Notes under the pieces: generated by a model
What the model was told of the DNA's origin: nothing
Databases searched by the model: none
Seen by the model: the letters and a program-made list of their open reading frames with translations, nothing else
In this document: positions 32,073-40,680 of the stretch, piece after piece
Layout of the letters: each line of letters starts with the position of its first letter
How positions within the stretch are numbered: the stretch's first letter is position 1
Source: Bacillota bacterium
GTDB lineage: Bacteria > Bacillota > Clostridia > Oscillospirales > Ruminococcaceae
NCBI GenBank assembly: GCA_023457355.1
Contig: JAEWLW010000019.1
Span: 1-63,297 of the forward strand
Reading direction: 5' to 3'
DNA length: 63,297 nucleotides
Made by a program: the position numbers and the translations under genes

Positions 32073-34409
32073 ATCTTGATCCTCCTGTTCTTCAATCGCT
32101 TTCTGAGATTCTATTGGCGATAAAACCGCGTCTTCTCCGCGGGCCTGCGGTTTAAAGAGCCGCAGGCGCAACGCGTTGCTCACGACGCAGACCGAGCTCA
32201 AACTCATGGCCGCCGCACCGAACATCGGGTTGAGCTTTAGCGCAAACATAGGATAAAGCAGCCCAGCAGCCAACGGAATTCCAATCGTGTTATAGAAAAA
32301 TGCCCAGAATAAATTCATTTTAATATTGCGTATGGTGGCGTGGGAAAGCCGCAGCGCTGTAACCAAATCCAGCAGGTCGCTCTTCATCAGCACAATATCG
32401 GCCGATTCGATTGCAATATCGGTTCCTGCGCCGATTGCGATGCCGACATCGGCCCGGGTGAGCGCCGGGGCATCGTTGATGCCGTCGCCAACCATGGCCA
32501 CGCGCCGCCCCTGTGCCTGTATCGCACGAATTTCCTGTTCTTTATCCTGCGGCAACACCTCGGCCACGACGCGGTCGATATCCAAGCTGCGGCGAATGGC
32601 CTCTGCTGTTTTGCGGTTGTCACCGGTGAGCATTACTACATCGACGCCCAGCGCTTTAAGCTGTGCAATAGCCTGACGGCTGGTGGGCTTAACGACGTCC
32701 GCCGCCGCAATAACGCCCAGCAGCCTGCCGCTTTTGGCAAAGTAGAGCGGTGTTTTGCCCTGCTCGGCCAGCGCGTCGCATTGCTTCTCCAACTGCGCGC
32801 AGTCGATGTTCTGCTGCCGCATCAGCGCCACATTGCCCGCATAATAAACCTCGCCCGCAATCTCGGCGGAAAGCCCCTTGCCCGAGATGGCCTCAAAATT
32901 TTCGACCACAGAAAGCACAAGCTTTTTCTGCTTCGCATATTGGGTGACCGCCTCGGCCAGCGGATGCTCGGAGGCCTGCTCTAAAGACGCCGCCGCCTGC
33001 ACCAGTACATCGGCGGTAACCCCCTTGGCCGGCAGCACATCAGTCACCTTTGGCTTGCCCTCGGTCACGGTGCCGGTCTTATCAAGCACAACTGTTTGCA
33101 CACTGTGCGCCGTTTCAAGCGCTTCGGCCGATTTGATCAAAATACCGTTCTGCGCGCCCTTGCCAGTGGCCACCATAATAGCGACCGGCGTCGCCAGCCC
33201 CAACGCGCAGGGGCAGGAAATAACCAGCACTGCAATGCCGATGGAAAGCGCGAACTCAAAGCTTTGCCCTGCAAGCAGCCACGCCGCTGTGGCGACGATT
33301 GCGATGGCGATGACAATGGGTACAAAAATACCGCTGATCTTATCCGCAAGCTTGGCGATGGGCGCTTTGGAGCTGCCCGCCTCTTCAACAAGGCGGATGA
33401 TCTGCGCCAGCGTGGTGTCATCGCCTACTTTTTGCGCTTCAAACTTAAAATAGCCCGTTTTGTTAATTGTTGCCGCAATTACGTTATCGCCCACGGTCTT
33501 CTCGACCGGAATGCTTTCGCCGGTGAGTGCCGACTGGTCAACCGCCGACGAACCCTCGACGATAATGCCGTCCACCGCGATGCTCTGCCCGGGGCGCACC
33601 ACCAGAATGTCGCCCTGACGCACCTCTGATACGGGAATTTCGCGCTCGACGCCGTCTTTGACAACAGTGGCGGTCTTGGGCGCAAGGTCAATCAGCTTTG
33701 CGATGGCCTCACTGGTTTTACCCTTGGAGCGCGTCTCCAGGAATTTGCCGAGTGTGATCAGCGTCAGGATGGTTGCAGCCGATTCAAAGTAAAGATCTTT
33801 GTGATAGCGCATCACCAAATCCATATCGCCCGTGCCTAAACCGTATCCCATGCGGTAGATGGCAAACACGCCGTAGACCACGGCCGCCGTCGAACCAATG
33901 GCAATAAGTGAATCCATATTGGGCGCACGATGCCACAGTGTTTTAAACCCCACCTGAAAGAACTTGCGGTTGACGTAAAGTACCGGCAGTGTCAGCAGTA
34001 ATTGCGTCATCGCATAGGCGATCGCATTTTTTGCGCCCGTCATGAAAAGCGGCAACGGTAAATCTACCATATGTCCCATCGTGATATACATCAGCGGCAC
34101 AAAAAAGATAAACGAAACAATCAAACGCTGCTTCATTTCGGCCAGCTGTTGCTGCACCAACGACTTTTCGGACTGCTTCGCCGCGCCCTGCGCGGATGCA
34201 TCACCCGTGCTGGCGCCATAGCCCACCGCCGTCACCGCAGCCACAATGGCAGGGTCGCTTAATTTTTCCGGCTCATATTCCACCGTCATTTTGTTGGCGA
34301 GCAGGCTGACGTTGACCGCCTGAACGCCATCCAGCTTTTTGACCGCCCGTTCCACATTCGCTGAACAAGCGGAACAGGTCATGCCTGTGACACTAAAAGT
34401 TTGTTTCAT
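31839..34409 (-). CDS. copA: Copper-exporting P1B-ATPase CopA with fused C-terminal CopZ domain
   Basis: The 856-residue protein exports Cu(I). The N-terminal metal domain has TCSAC (11-15). The membrane CPC motif is at 399-401, the phosphorylated aspartate in DKTGTVT (443-449), and GDGINDAPALTRADVG follows in the P-domain. A typical CopA ends about residue 750. Here a linker (EEQEDQD) joins an extra heavy-metal domain at residues 780-856 with SCQHC (790-794). That domain looks like a whole CopZ chaperone, and a full ribosome site and ATG sit at the joint. The operator and promoter lie just upstream; csoR follows. Confidence 0.95.
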   Translation of the reverse strand: MKQTFSVTGMTCSACSANVERAVKKLDGVQAVNVSLLANKMTVEYEPEKLSDPAIVAAVTAVGYGASTGDASAQGAAKQSEKSLVQQQLAEMKQRLIVSFIFFVPLMYITMGHMVDLPLPLFMTGAKNAIAYAMTQLLLTLPVLYVNRKFFQVGFKTLWHRAPNMDSLIAIGSTAAVVYGVFAIYRMGYGLGTGDMDLVMRYHKDLYFESAATILTLITLGKFLETRSKGKTSEAIAKLIDLAPKTATVVKDGVEREIPVSEVRQGDILVVRPGQSIAVDGIIVEGSSAVDQSALTGESIPVEKTVGDNVIAATINKTGYFKFEAQKVGDDTTLAQIIRLVEEAGSSKAPIAKLADKISGIFVPIVIAIAIVATAAWLLAGQSFEFALSIGIAVLVISCPCALGLATPVAIMVATGKGAQNGILIKSAEALETAHSVQTVVLDKTGTVTEGKPKVTDVLPAKGVTADVLVQAAASLEQASEHPLAEAVTQYAKQKKLVLSVVENFEAISGKGLSAEIAGEVYYAGNVALMRQQNIDCAQLEKQCDALAEQGKTPLYFAKSGRLLGVIAAADVVKPTSRQAIAQLKALGVDVVMLTGDNRKTAEAIRRSLDIDRVVAEVLPQDKEQEIRAIQAQGRRVAMVGDGINDAPALTRADVGIAIGAGTDIAIESADIVLMKSDLLDLVTALRLSHATIRNIKMNLFWAFFYNTIGIPLAAGLLYPMFALKLNPMFGAAAMSLSSVCVVSNALRLRLFKPQARGEDAVLSPIESQKAIEEQEDQDMKKVITVNGMSCQHCQASVEKALSAVQGVASAKVNLAKKTATVTLASDVADDALMNAVREAGFEPVSVAEKKGLFGG

Positions 34410-34423
34410 AATAATTACCTCCC

Positions 34424-34438
34424 CACCCCCCTGGGGTG
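34424..34438. promoter_or_regulatory. Probable CsoR operator
   Basis: CACCCC and GGGGTG form a perfect 6+6 palindrome with a CCT centre (34424-34438). GC-rich dyads of this kind are typical CsoR sites. It lies between the -10 box and the ribosome site of copA, so a bound repressor would cover the transcript start. Confidence 0.7.
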
Positions 34439-34447
34439 TTTGGCATT

Positions 34448-34476
34448 AGTATATCATTTTACTCCACAAAACGCAA
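34448..34476 (-). promoter_or_regulatory. copA-csoR promoter
   Basis: On the minus strand TTGCGT (34476-34471) and TATACT (34453-34448) have a 17-base spacer. The CsoR palindrome follows 10 bases later. Confidence 0.7.
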
Positions 34477-34806
34477 GCCTTTTTTATTATTTGTTTTTTA
34501 ACACAAAAAACACCTGCGAATCAGGGCCCAAGATGTTTGATTCTTAAATGTTCAGATATTTCAACAAAAATGCAAAAGGGGGGGAGATTGCGCAAACGCG
34601 CCGATGTAAAGACAACGTTTCCGCTGCCGGGGCGGGGTCGTTTGCTATTTTCCGGCGTATACCGAGCGCCGGACGACCTTTTACCCTGTATCTTCTTAAA
34701 GCCAAACCATCGGCTTTCAGTATTCTTATTCGCTGCATACCCGCGTTCCCGGCACACACCACTGCTTTAAGCGCCTTCAGCATACGTATTTTGTCAACAA
34801 AACGAT
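34477..34806. other. Intergenic stretch without recognisable gene
   Basis: These 330 bases between the divergent copA and HD-protein promoters show no credible gene. The overlapping open frames on both strands lack ribosome sites and protein-like composition. Confidence 0.5.
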
Positions 34807-34835
34807 TTGACTTTATGTTATGGCGGGACTAAAAT
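34807..34835 (+). promoter_or_regulatory. Promoter of the HD-domain gene
   Basis: TTGACT (34807-34812) and TAAAAT (34830-34835) are 17 bases apart. AAAGGAG follows at about 34852, then the ATG at 34870. Confidence 0.75.
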
Positions 34836-34869
34836 AAGTTTATTGTCAAAATAAAGGAGCCTGATTTCT

Positions 34870-35436
34870 ATGATACGCGAACAAGCCTGGAATCTTTTGA
34901 CGCAATATAATAAGGAGCCCTTTCACCTGAAACACGCCGTAACATTAGAAGGGGTCATGCGTTATTTCGCCAACCAGCTCGGCCATGCCGGGGAGGCGGA
35001 TCTTTGGGCAATGGTCGGGCTGTTGCACGACCTGGATTTTGAACAATTTCCGCAAGCGCATTGCGTCAAGCAGCAACAGTTAATGAAGGACGCCGGGGTT
35101 GATGAGGTTATTATTCGTGCCACTGCAAGCCACGGCTGGCCGCGCGCTGTCGACATTGAACCCCTCAGCCAAATGGAGAAAGTGCTTTATGCCACGGATG
35201 AACTCACCGGCTTAATTGGTGCCGTAGCGCTGATGCGCCCTTCTAAGAGCGTGCAGGACATGGAATTAAAATCCGTCAAAAAGAAATTTAAAACGCCGGC
35301 GTTTGCAGCTGGATGTTCCCGTGAGGTTATTGAAAAGGGGGCCGAACTGCTGGGCTGGACGCTTGACGATTTGATAGCACAAACTATTCTGGCCATGAGA
35401 ACCTGTGAAGAAGAAGCGAATAAATTTAATGCCTAA
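34870..35436 (+). CDS. HD-domain hydrolase
   Basis: The 188-residue protein is an HD-superfamily metal-dependent phosphohydrolase. The first histidine is in HLKHAVTLEGVMRYFA (about residue 20), the HD pair is in MVGLLHDLDFEQFPQ, and the later ATDELTGLIG provides the final aspartate. This small group (HDIG-type) is common in Clostridia, and its substrates are unknown nucleotides. It has its own promoter and terminator. Confidence 0.88.
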   Translation: MIREQAWNLLTQYNKEPFHLKHAVTLEGVMRYFANQLGHAGEADLWAMVGLLHDLDFEQFPQAHCVKQQQLMKDAGVDEVIIRATASHGWPRAVDIEPLSQMEKVLYATDELTGLIGAVALMRPSKSVQDMELKSVKKKFKTPAFAAGCSREVIEKGAELLGWTLDDLIAQTILAMRTCEEEANKFNA

Positions 35437-35451
35437 ATGCAACTTTCAGTA

Positions 35452-35490
35452 AAAAAGACGGTAAAGGTTAACCCTTTACCGTCTTTTTAA
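35452..35490 (+). terminator. Terminator of the HD-domain gene
   Basis: AAAAAGACGGTAAAGG pairs with CCTTTACCGTCTTTTT around TTAA, with the final T run as the tail. Confidence 0.92.
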
Positions 35491-35585
35491 TGGCTATATT
35501 TTGTTACAATATTCGACAATTTTCGTTCTTATTCTACAAAGAGCGCACAAAATATAAACGTATAAAACAACTTTTTCTACAAATT

Positions 35586-35630
35586 TTGTGAAACAACGCA
35601 ATATAATATATAATGACAAAATGCTATAAT
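35586..35630 (+). promoter_or_regulatory. AT-rich promoter region of the LuxR-type gene
   Basis: TTGTGA (35586-35591) and TATAAT (35609-35614) are 17 bases apart. A second TATAAT lies at 35625-35630. The whole 35500-35670 region is markedly AT-rich. Confidence 0.55.
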
Positions 35631-35678
35631 TATTAATGAAATATTTGTATAAGAATATTATACGAAAGGAAGACCGTT

Positions 35679-36887
35679 TTGAAAAACCATCTCCCTGTGT
35701 ATGAATGTATACTCACTGCCAATCAAGATGAGACCTCTTTGAAGCTTGACAGTATGACGAATGCATTTTGCCGTGTGGTTGGCATCAGCGCCAATTCACA
35801 GGGTCTACCGCTTGAAGAAATAGTACCGGAACAAACCGCGGCTTGGATATATCAGGCTTTTTCTAATATTAAAGACGGGAACGAGACTATTCGAGACCTT
35901 CGAGAAATTCAGGGCAGATTTTGGAGCTATACCCTTTCGTACGACAGGCCCAAGTTGACCATTGCGCTGCTGCCCATTTGGGACGTGGACGAAACAACAG
36001 ACACCTACAACACCGATAACCTGGTTAACTTGCCACTTAATAAATTTTGTGGCTCTTTTTATGATTCCATTCTAATAAGCTGTACCGACGATATTTACAG
36101 AATAGCCAGTATCAGCCCTTCCTTTTCCGAGTTGGCCGGAATAAATATCGGTGATCCGATTGATGTACTGCTATCGCGCATGCGGACTGTCTGCAGCGAC
36201 AAGCTTATTAAACGTTCCATGACGCTGAACAAAATATGTTATTTTATGGACATCTGGATATGCGACAACAGGCCCTACCATTTTTTAGTGACGTTAGTAC
36301 CGCTCAACCACTATGTAAAGCATTTACTGGTTGGAATTCACCTTTTAAAATCGCATGAATATTATCAAATGATGAAATCGGTGAATCCAAGCCCAAAGCG
36401 CATTTGTGACGCAGGTAATATCGGCGTGGCAGTTTTTGAAACGGACAATTGCCGGTATAAAAAGCTGATAAATGCCAACCAGTGCTTTAATCGTTTGGTT
36501 TATTCGCATGAGGATTTTGAATTTTTGCAAACCAGTGTCATTCCGGTTTGCTGCTCAAAACAGAGTATTATTACCATGGCACACCGCCTGGGCAACCTAA
36601 ATTGCCTTATTGCCGCTGTTCCCACGCTAAACAGCAATCAACTATTTTTGTTCGTCATGCCTGATACCGGCCCACAGCCCTCCATACAAAGTCTGGCAGA
36701 CCGGCTCACCAAGCGCGAGTTTGAAATTGCCTGCCATATTGTAAACGGCAATTCCATCAAAGGCATCTCGGTTGACTGTGGCATTACCGAGGGTACCGTG
36801 AAAAAGAATCTGGCAAACATCTATAGCAAGCTTCAGATAAATAATCGCGTTGAACTGGTTCGTCTGATTTTTTCCAACAGCGATTAG
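35679..36887 (+). CDS. LuxR-type regulator with PAS-like sensor region
   Basis: The 402-residue protein ends in a LuxR-type DNA-binding helix-turn-helix: LTKREFEIACHIVNGNSIKG, ending VKKNLANIYSKL (about 340-390). The N-terminal 320 residues are not recognised but show two or three PAS-like blocks. The first includes CRVVGISANSQGLPLEEIVP, and a second FSELAGINIGDPIDVLL, as in PAS-sensed regulators. It is unusually cysteine-rich (about 15 Cys). It starts with TTG at 35679 after AAAGGAAG. It overlaps the stop of the converging DUF6514-like gene by 4 bases. Target genes are unknown. Confidence 0.8.
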   Translation: MKNHLPVYECILTANQDETSLKLDSMTNAFCRVVGISANSQGLPLEEIVPEQTAAWIYQAFSNIKDGNETIRDLREIQGRFWSYTLSYDRPKLTIALLPIWDVDETTDTYNTDNLVNLPLNKFCGSFYDSILISCTDDIYRIASISPSFSELAGINIGDPIDVLLSRMRTVCSDKLIKRSMTLNKICYFMDIWICDNRPYHFLVTLVPLNHYVKHLLVGIHLLKSHEYYQMMKSVNPSPKRICDAGNIGVAVFETDNCRYKKLINANQCFNRLVYSHEDFEFLQTSVIPVCCSKQSIITMAHRLGNLNCLIAAVPTLNSNQLFLFVMPDTGPQPSIQSLADRLTKREFEIACHIVNGNSIKGISVDCGITEGTVKKNLANIYSKLQINNRVELVRLIFSNSD

Positions 36888-37117
36888 CCGATGGCATCCA
36901 ACACGATATCTTGCAGATGCATGGGATGAACGTCATGGCAACGGAGCAAATCACAGAGGGTTTCGACAAACTGTTTGTTAGAGGAAATGTCTTCGATGCA
37001 GCAGACCGACTCACTGCATGTCTTTCCCTCTTCATATGCTCTCAGTCCAAATACGCGGCAAGGACCATAATCCTCAATATGTTTCTCTGAACATACAATC
37101 TCATAGCAGATGACCAT
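36884..37117 (-). CDS. DUF6514-like small protein
   Basis: The 77-residue product matches a small clostridial family. It has an N-terminal beta-rich block and then CCIEDISSNKQFVETLCDLL, followed by VHPMHLQDIVLDAI, the hallmark end of DUF6514-type proteins. The function is unknown. The start at 37117 has GGGGAG upstream; the longer frame to 37156 has none. It converges on the LuxR-type gene, and their ends overlap by four bases. Confidence 0.75.
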   Translation of the reverse strand: MVICYEIVCSEKHIEDYGPCRVFGLRAYEEGKTCSESVCCIEDISSNKQFVETLCDLLRCHDVHPMHLQDIVLDAIG

Positions 37118-37534
37118 TATGCTACACTCCCCTTTTTCTTGATGCAGAACCATCATACCAAATTATTCACAAATTTATCCATACTTAAAAAGTTGGGTTG
37201 TGTTTTTCTTTGGCCAATATCAGGGTTTGTTTTGTGCAAGAAGAATAACCAATATTTTTTAGGGCCGATAATTAGGCTAACAAATTTCATACCGATTTTG
37301 TCTGATAAAAATTCTTGGTCAGGCACAATTTTTTCAGACTGCCGAGGTTGCGCTTCGGTTTTTTTGTTGCCGAGAATCTTTAATTATTCATCCAATGGTA
37401 AATAAATTTAAATCCAAACGAATTTTTGCATATTTTCGCCTCTTGAATTGCATATCTTCCCAACTAAAGATTATCCGCACAGTTAATGCCGGCAGCGCAC
37501 CATTAATTTTGCGCCAAACAGCAACAGCGAAATA
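37118..37534. other. Intergenic AT-rich stretch without gene
   Basis: About 415 bases separate two divergent genes. No reading frame with a ribosome site and no clear hairpin was found. It is AT-rich and probably contains both promoters. Confidence 0.5.
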
Positions 37535-37543
37535 TGTTATAAT
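37535..37543 (+). promoter_or_regulatory. Extended -10 promoter of the deoxyinosine glycosylase gene
   Basis: TGTTATAAT is an extended -10 element about 50 bases before the start codon. No matching -35 is visible. Confidence 0.5.
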
Positions 37544-37594
37544 ATTATTATTAAAATCGCCGAAAAATCGGTATCTGTTTTGAGGTAAACACCA

Positions 37595-38107
37595 ATGAGA
37601 CAAGTCGTCGAGCATCCTATTGCGCCAGTTTATGACGAAAATTCTAAAATATTGATCCTTGGTACGATGCCTTCTCCAATGTCCCGGCAGTGCGCCTTTT
37701 ATTATGCACACCCTCAAAACCGGTTTTGGAGAATCTTGTTCGCCCTGTTGGAATGTCCGCCATCCACAGACAATAATGCCCGCCGCGCCTTGTGCCTGTC
37801 CCGTGGCATCGCCCTGTGGGATGTGTTACACAGCTGCACTATAAAGGGCGCCAGCGATGCCAGCATCAGGGATGCCATCCCGAACGATATCCCCCGGATA
37901 TTGGCCAAAGCAAATATTCGGGCAATTTTCACCACCGGCAAAACGGCGGCGGCGCTTTATCGCCGCCTGTGTGAACCGGACACCGGCAGGGCCGCCGTTG
38001 TGCTGCCTTCCCCCAGTGCGGCCAATGCCGCGATGCGTTTTGACGTGCTGGTCGAGCACTACCGCGTCATTTTGCCCTATCTTGACGCGGCCCCAACCGT
38101 TATCTGA
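37595..38107 (+). CDS. DNA-deoxyinosine glycosylase (HDG family)
   Basis: The 170-residue enzyme belongs to the uracil-DNA glycosylase superfamily, hypoxanthine-DNA glycosylase branch. The first active-site motif is ILGTMPSPMSR (about 20-30), followed by FYYAHPQNRFW and the closing motif VLPSPSAANA, in which SPS-type residues replace the HPS of classical UDG. It removes deaminated adenine (hypoxanthine) from DNA. Its 3' end overlaps the converging Sir2 gene by 31 bases. Confidence 0.9.
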   Translation: MRQVVEHPIAPVYDENSKILILGTMPSPMSRQCAFYYAHPQNRFWRILFALLECPPSTDNNARRALCLSRGIALWDVLHSCTIKGASDASIRDAIPNDIPRILAKANIRAIFTTGKTAAALYRRLCEPDTGRAAVVLPSPSAANAAMRFDVLVEHYRVILPYLDAAPTVI

Positions 38108-38805
38108 GAAAGCACCTCGCCAATAGCGGCGCTAAGCACCAGCTCCGCGGCGCCGTCCAGACGGGTTGCATCGCGGTTGATCAAAACAATTTTGCCGCGC
38201 ACATAGTTGAGAAGACCCGCTGCCGGATAGACCGCCAGACTGGTTCCGCCCACGATGACTAAATCGGCCCCCCGCAGCTGGGCTACCGCGCGCTCGACCG
38301 TATCATTGTCTAGCGCCTCTTCATACAACACTACGTCGGGCTTTATGATGCCCCCGCATTCACAGCGCGGCACACCCGGGCCGCGCATGGCGTCTATGGG
38401 ATATGCCTGGCCGCAGCGGACACAGCGGTTGCGCAGCATCGAACCGTGCAGTTCCAGTACATTTTTGCTGCCGGCCAACTGGTGCAGCCCGTCGATATTC
38501 TGCGTAATAACAGCGGACAGCCTGCCCGCGGCTTCCATCTCCGCCAGCTTTTTATGCGCGGCGTTGGGCAAAATGCCGCTGTACAACATTTTGGTCTGAT
38601 AGAATTTATAAAATGCCTCCGTATGCCGCATAAAAAAGCTGTGGCTTAAAATTGTCTCCGGCGGATAATCAAACTGCTGATTATAAAGCCCGTCCACGCT
38701 GCGAAAATCCTGAATGCCGCTCTCGGTGGACACCCCCGCACCCCCAAAAAAGACAATGCGGTTGCTTTGGTCAATCAGCCGTTGCAGTTTTTCGATTCCT
38801 TCCAT
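38077..38805 (-). CDS. cobB: NAD-dependent deacylase, Sir2 family
   Basis: The 242-residue sirtuin removes acyl groups from lysines using NAD. GGAGVSTESGIQDFRS (20-35) and TQNIDGLH are the NAD-binding and catalytic motifs, with the catalytic His in LELHGSM. Four cysteines (NRCVRCG and CECGG) bind structural zinc. An Ala/Tyr-Arg pair that would mark a desuccinylase is not obvious. The DUF1653 gene lies 4 bases upstream in the same operon. Confidence 0.93.
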   Translation of the reverse strand: MEGIEKLQRLIDQSNRIVFFGGAGVSTESGIQDFRSVDGLYNQQFDYPPETILSHSFFMRHTEAFYKFYQTKMLYSGILPNAAHKKLAEMEAAGRLSAVITQNIDGLHQLAGSKNVLELHGSMLRNRCVRCGQAYPIDAMRGPGVPRCECGGIIKPDVVLYEEALDNDTVERAVAQLRGADLVIVGGTSLAVYPAAGLLNYVRGKIVLINRDATRLDGAAELVLSAAIGEVLSQITVGAASR

Positions 38806-38809
38806 GCGT

Positions 38810-39031
38810 TTATTCCTCCCCTATATACACAAACCGCGGCTGTGTTTTGCCGCCGCGCGTAACCGTCTCGTGCCACATGGCAGCCGGACGCACCCAGATG
38901 CCGCCCTGACCATAAAGCGCCTGATACACCACATAGGGCTCCAGCGTTTCACTGTGCGTCGCCGTATACAGCACACGGTATTCCATGCCCTTAAAATGCC
39001 GGTAACGTCCGGTGCGGATAACCTTCTCCAA
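38810..39031 (-). CDS. DUF1653 domain-containing protein
   Basis: The 73-residue product matches DUF1653 along its length. It runs from GRYRHFKGMEYRVLYTATHS through EPYVVYQALYGQGGIWVRP to a VTRGGKTQPRF tail. The function is unknown, and the fold resembles a small SH3-like barrel. It is the first gene of a two-gene unit with the sirtuin gene. Confidence 0.9.
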   Translation of the reverse strand: MEKVIRTGRYRHFKGMEYRVLYTATHSETLEPYVVYQALYGQGGIWVRPAAMWHETVTRGGKTQPRFVYIGEE

Positions 39032-39321
39032 TCCGTTGGCCCCCTTTGGCTTTTTATTTAACTATAACACAAACGCCATTTTGCGCAAGGGCTGGCAGCT
39101 GCCCTTGCAATGTGCTATACTAAGGTAAATATTAATTTAATTCATTCGCGGCTTTCCGAATACAAATTTTCGCCAAAACTGCGTTGAAAAAACGATCGTC
39201 GGCACCAGCTTTACGGGCCGTTTACGCCTTGCCCGGCGCAAAATTTCTCGCGAAACGCGGCGCCCGGATTAATTGCACTGAAATTTACTAATTCCAACTT
39301 GGAAACCGGAGTGACCTTAAA

Positions 39322-40476
39322 ATGCCAGTGAAAAGACTTTTTCGAGAAAATCCCTATCAAACCGAATTTTCCGCAGTAGTGCTCACCTGCGAACCGCAGG
39401 GCGAACATTTTGCCGTGACGCTGGATGCCACCTGTTTTCACCCCGAAGGCGGCGGGCAGCCCGCGGATACCGGCACGCTGGGCGATGCCAAGGTGCTGGA
39501 CGCCCATGAAAAAGACAAAGAAATTCTGCACACCACCGATTTGCCGCTGGCCGTCGGCGAAACAATCGCCGGAAAAGTCGACTGGCTGCGCCGTTTCTCG
39601 CTGATGCAGCACCACACCGGCGAGCATATCGTCTCCGGTATTGTCCACAAGCTGTTTAAGCTTGATAACGTTGGTTTCCACATGGGCAACGCAATGGTTA
39701 CCGTCGATTTTAGCGGTGAGCTTTCGGCAGAACAGCTGGCCCTTGTCGAGCTGGCGGCCAACCGCCTGGTATTTGCCGACGTTGCGGTACAGGAAAGTTA
39801 CCCCGAGGCCGACGCGTTGGCGGCGCTCTCCTACCGCAGCAAAAAAGCCCTGTCGGGCGATGTGCGGATTATCACGATTCCCGAGGCCGACTGCTGTGCC
39901 TGTTGCGGCACCCATGTGGCTAAAACCGGGGAACTCGGCCTGATTAAGCTGCTCGCACCCCAGCGCTATAAAGGCGGCACCCGCGTCGGGCTGCTTTGTG
40001 GTGAAAAAGCGCTGGCCGACTACCGCCAGAAAGACGCCTCGGTGGCGGAAATCTCCCACCTGCTTTCGGCCAAGCCCGCCGAAATTGCGCAAGCGGTGCA
40101 GCGGATTCTAAACGAAAACGATACGTTGCGCGCTGAGCTGGCCACCGCCAGGGACAGGCTGTTTGCCCTGCGGATGGAATCCCTCGACCGGGGCGACCGG
40201 TATCTGTGCCTGTTTGAAGAAGACCTCACGCCGAACGAACTGCGCCGCTTTTGTACACAACTGATAGCCCACCGTCCGGGTCCTTGTCTTCTGCTGTGCG
40301 GTGACGATACCAATGGCTACCGCTATGCCCTTGGCGTGGCCCAGGGCGATGCGCGTGCGCTTTCAAGAGAGCTGCATCAGGCTTTGGGCGGCAAGGGCGG
40401 TGGCAACGCACAGCTGGTGCAGGGGACGATTGCAGCATCCCGTCAACACATTATGGAATATTCTTCTTTAAAATAG
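39322..40476 (+). CDS. Alanyl-tRNA editing protein AlaX-L
   Basis: The 384-residue protein clears serine or glycine mis-attached to tRNA-Ala. The editing zinc site is HHTGEH (97-102) plus CCACCGTHVAKTGELG (about 190-205). A C-terminal DHHA1-type domain (about 240-384) with a GGKGGGNAQLVQG loop resembles the end of AlaRS. The N-terminal FHPEGGGQPADTG segment is the tRNA-recognition part. It is a single gene and the promoter is not clear. Confidence 0.93.
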   Translation: MPVKRLFRENPYQTEFSAVVLTCEPQGEHFAVTLDATCFHPEGGGQPADTGTLGDAKVLDAHEKDKEILHTTDLPLAVGETIAGKVDWLRRFSLMQHHTGEHIVSGIVHKLFKLDNVGFHMGNAMVTVDFSGELSAEQLALVELAANRLVFADVAVQESYPEADALAALSYRSKKALSGDVRIITIPEADCCACCGTHVAKTGELGLIKLLAPQRYKGGTRVGLLCGEKALADYRQKDASVAEISHLLSAKPAEIAQAVQRILNENDTLRAELATARDRLFALRMESLDRGDRYLCLFEEDLTPNELRRFCTQLIAHRPGPCLLLCGDDTNGYRYALGVAQGDARALSRELHQALGGKGGGNAQLVQGTIAASRQHIMEYSSLK

Positions 40477-40599
40477 CCTGCTGCGGCGCTGATGCCAATT
40501 TTTACTTCGTCGCATTCTCCAAAGTATCTTCAGTTTTTTATCACTTTTCCATCAAAGACACTATTTTTTACAAAAAATGAACTTTTCATCGGCAAACAG

Positions 40600-40628
40600 G
40601 TGACAAGCCTTTGCTTTTTTGATAGAAT
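40600..40628 (+). promoter_or_regulatory. xpt promoter
   Basis: GTGACA (40600-40605) and TAGAAT (40623-40628) are 17 bases apart. The leader of about 45 bases is too short for a purine riboswitch. Confidence 0.6.
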
Positions 40629-40680
40629 TTTTATTGTAATTTTGTTTCATATCCGTTAAGAGAGTAGAGGTAACGGCGCT

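Noticed and set aside
40480..40680. A purine riboswitch upstream of xpt
   Set aside because: The leader after the promoter is only about 45 bases, and the conserved core of the purine aptamer is not present.
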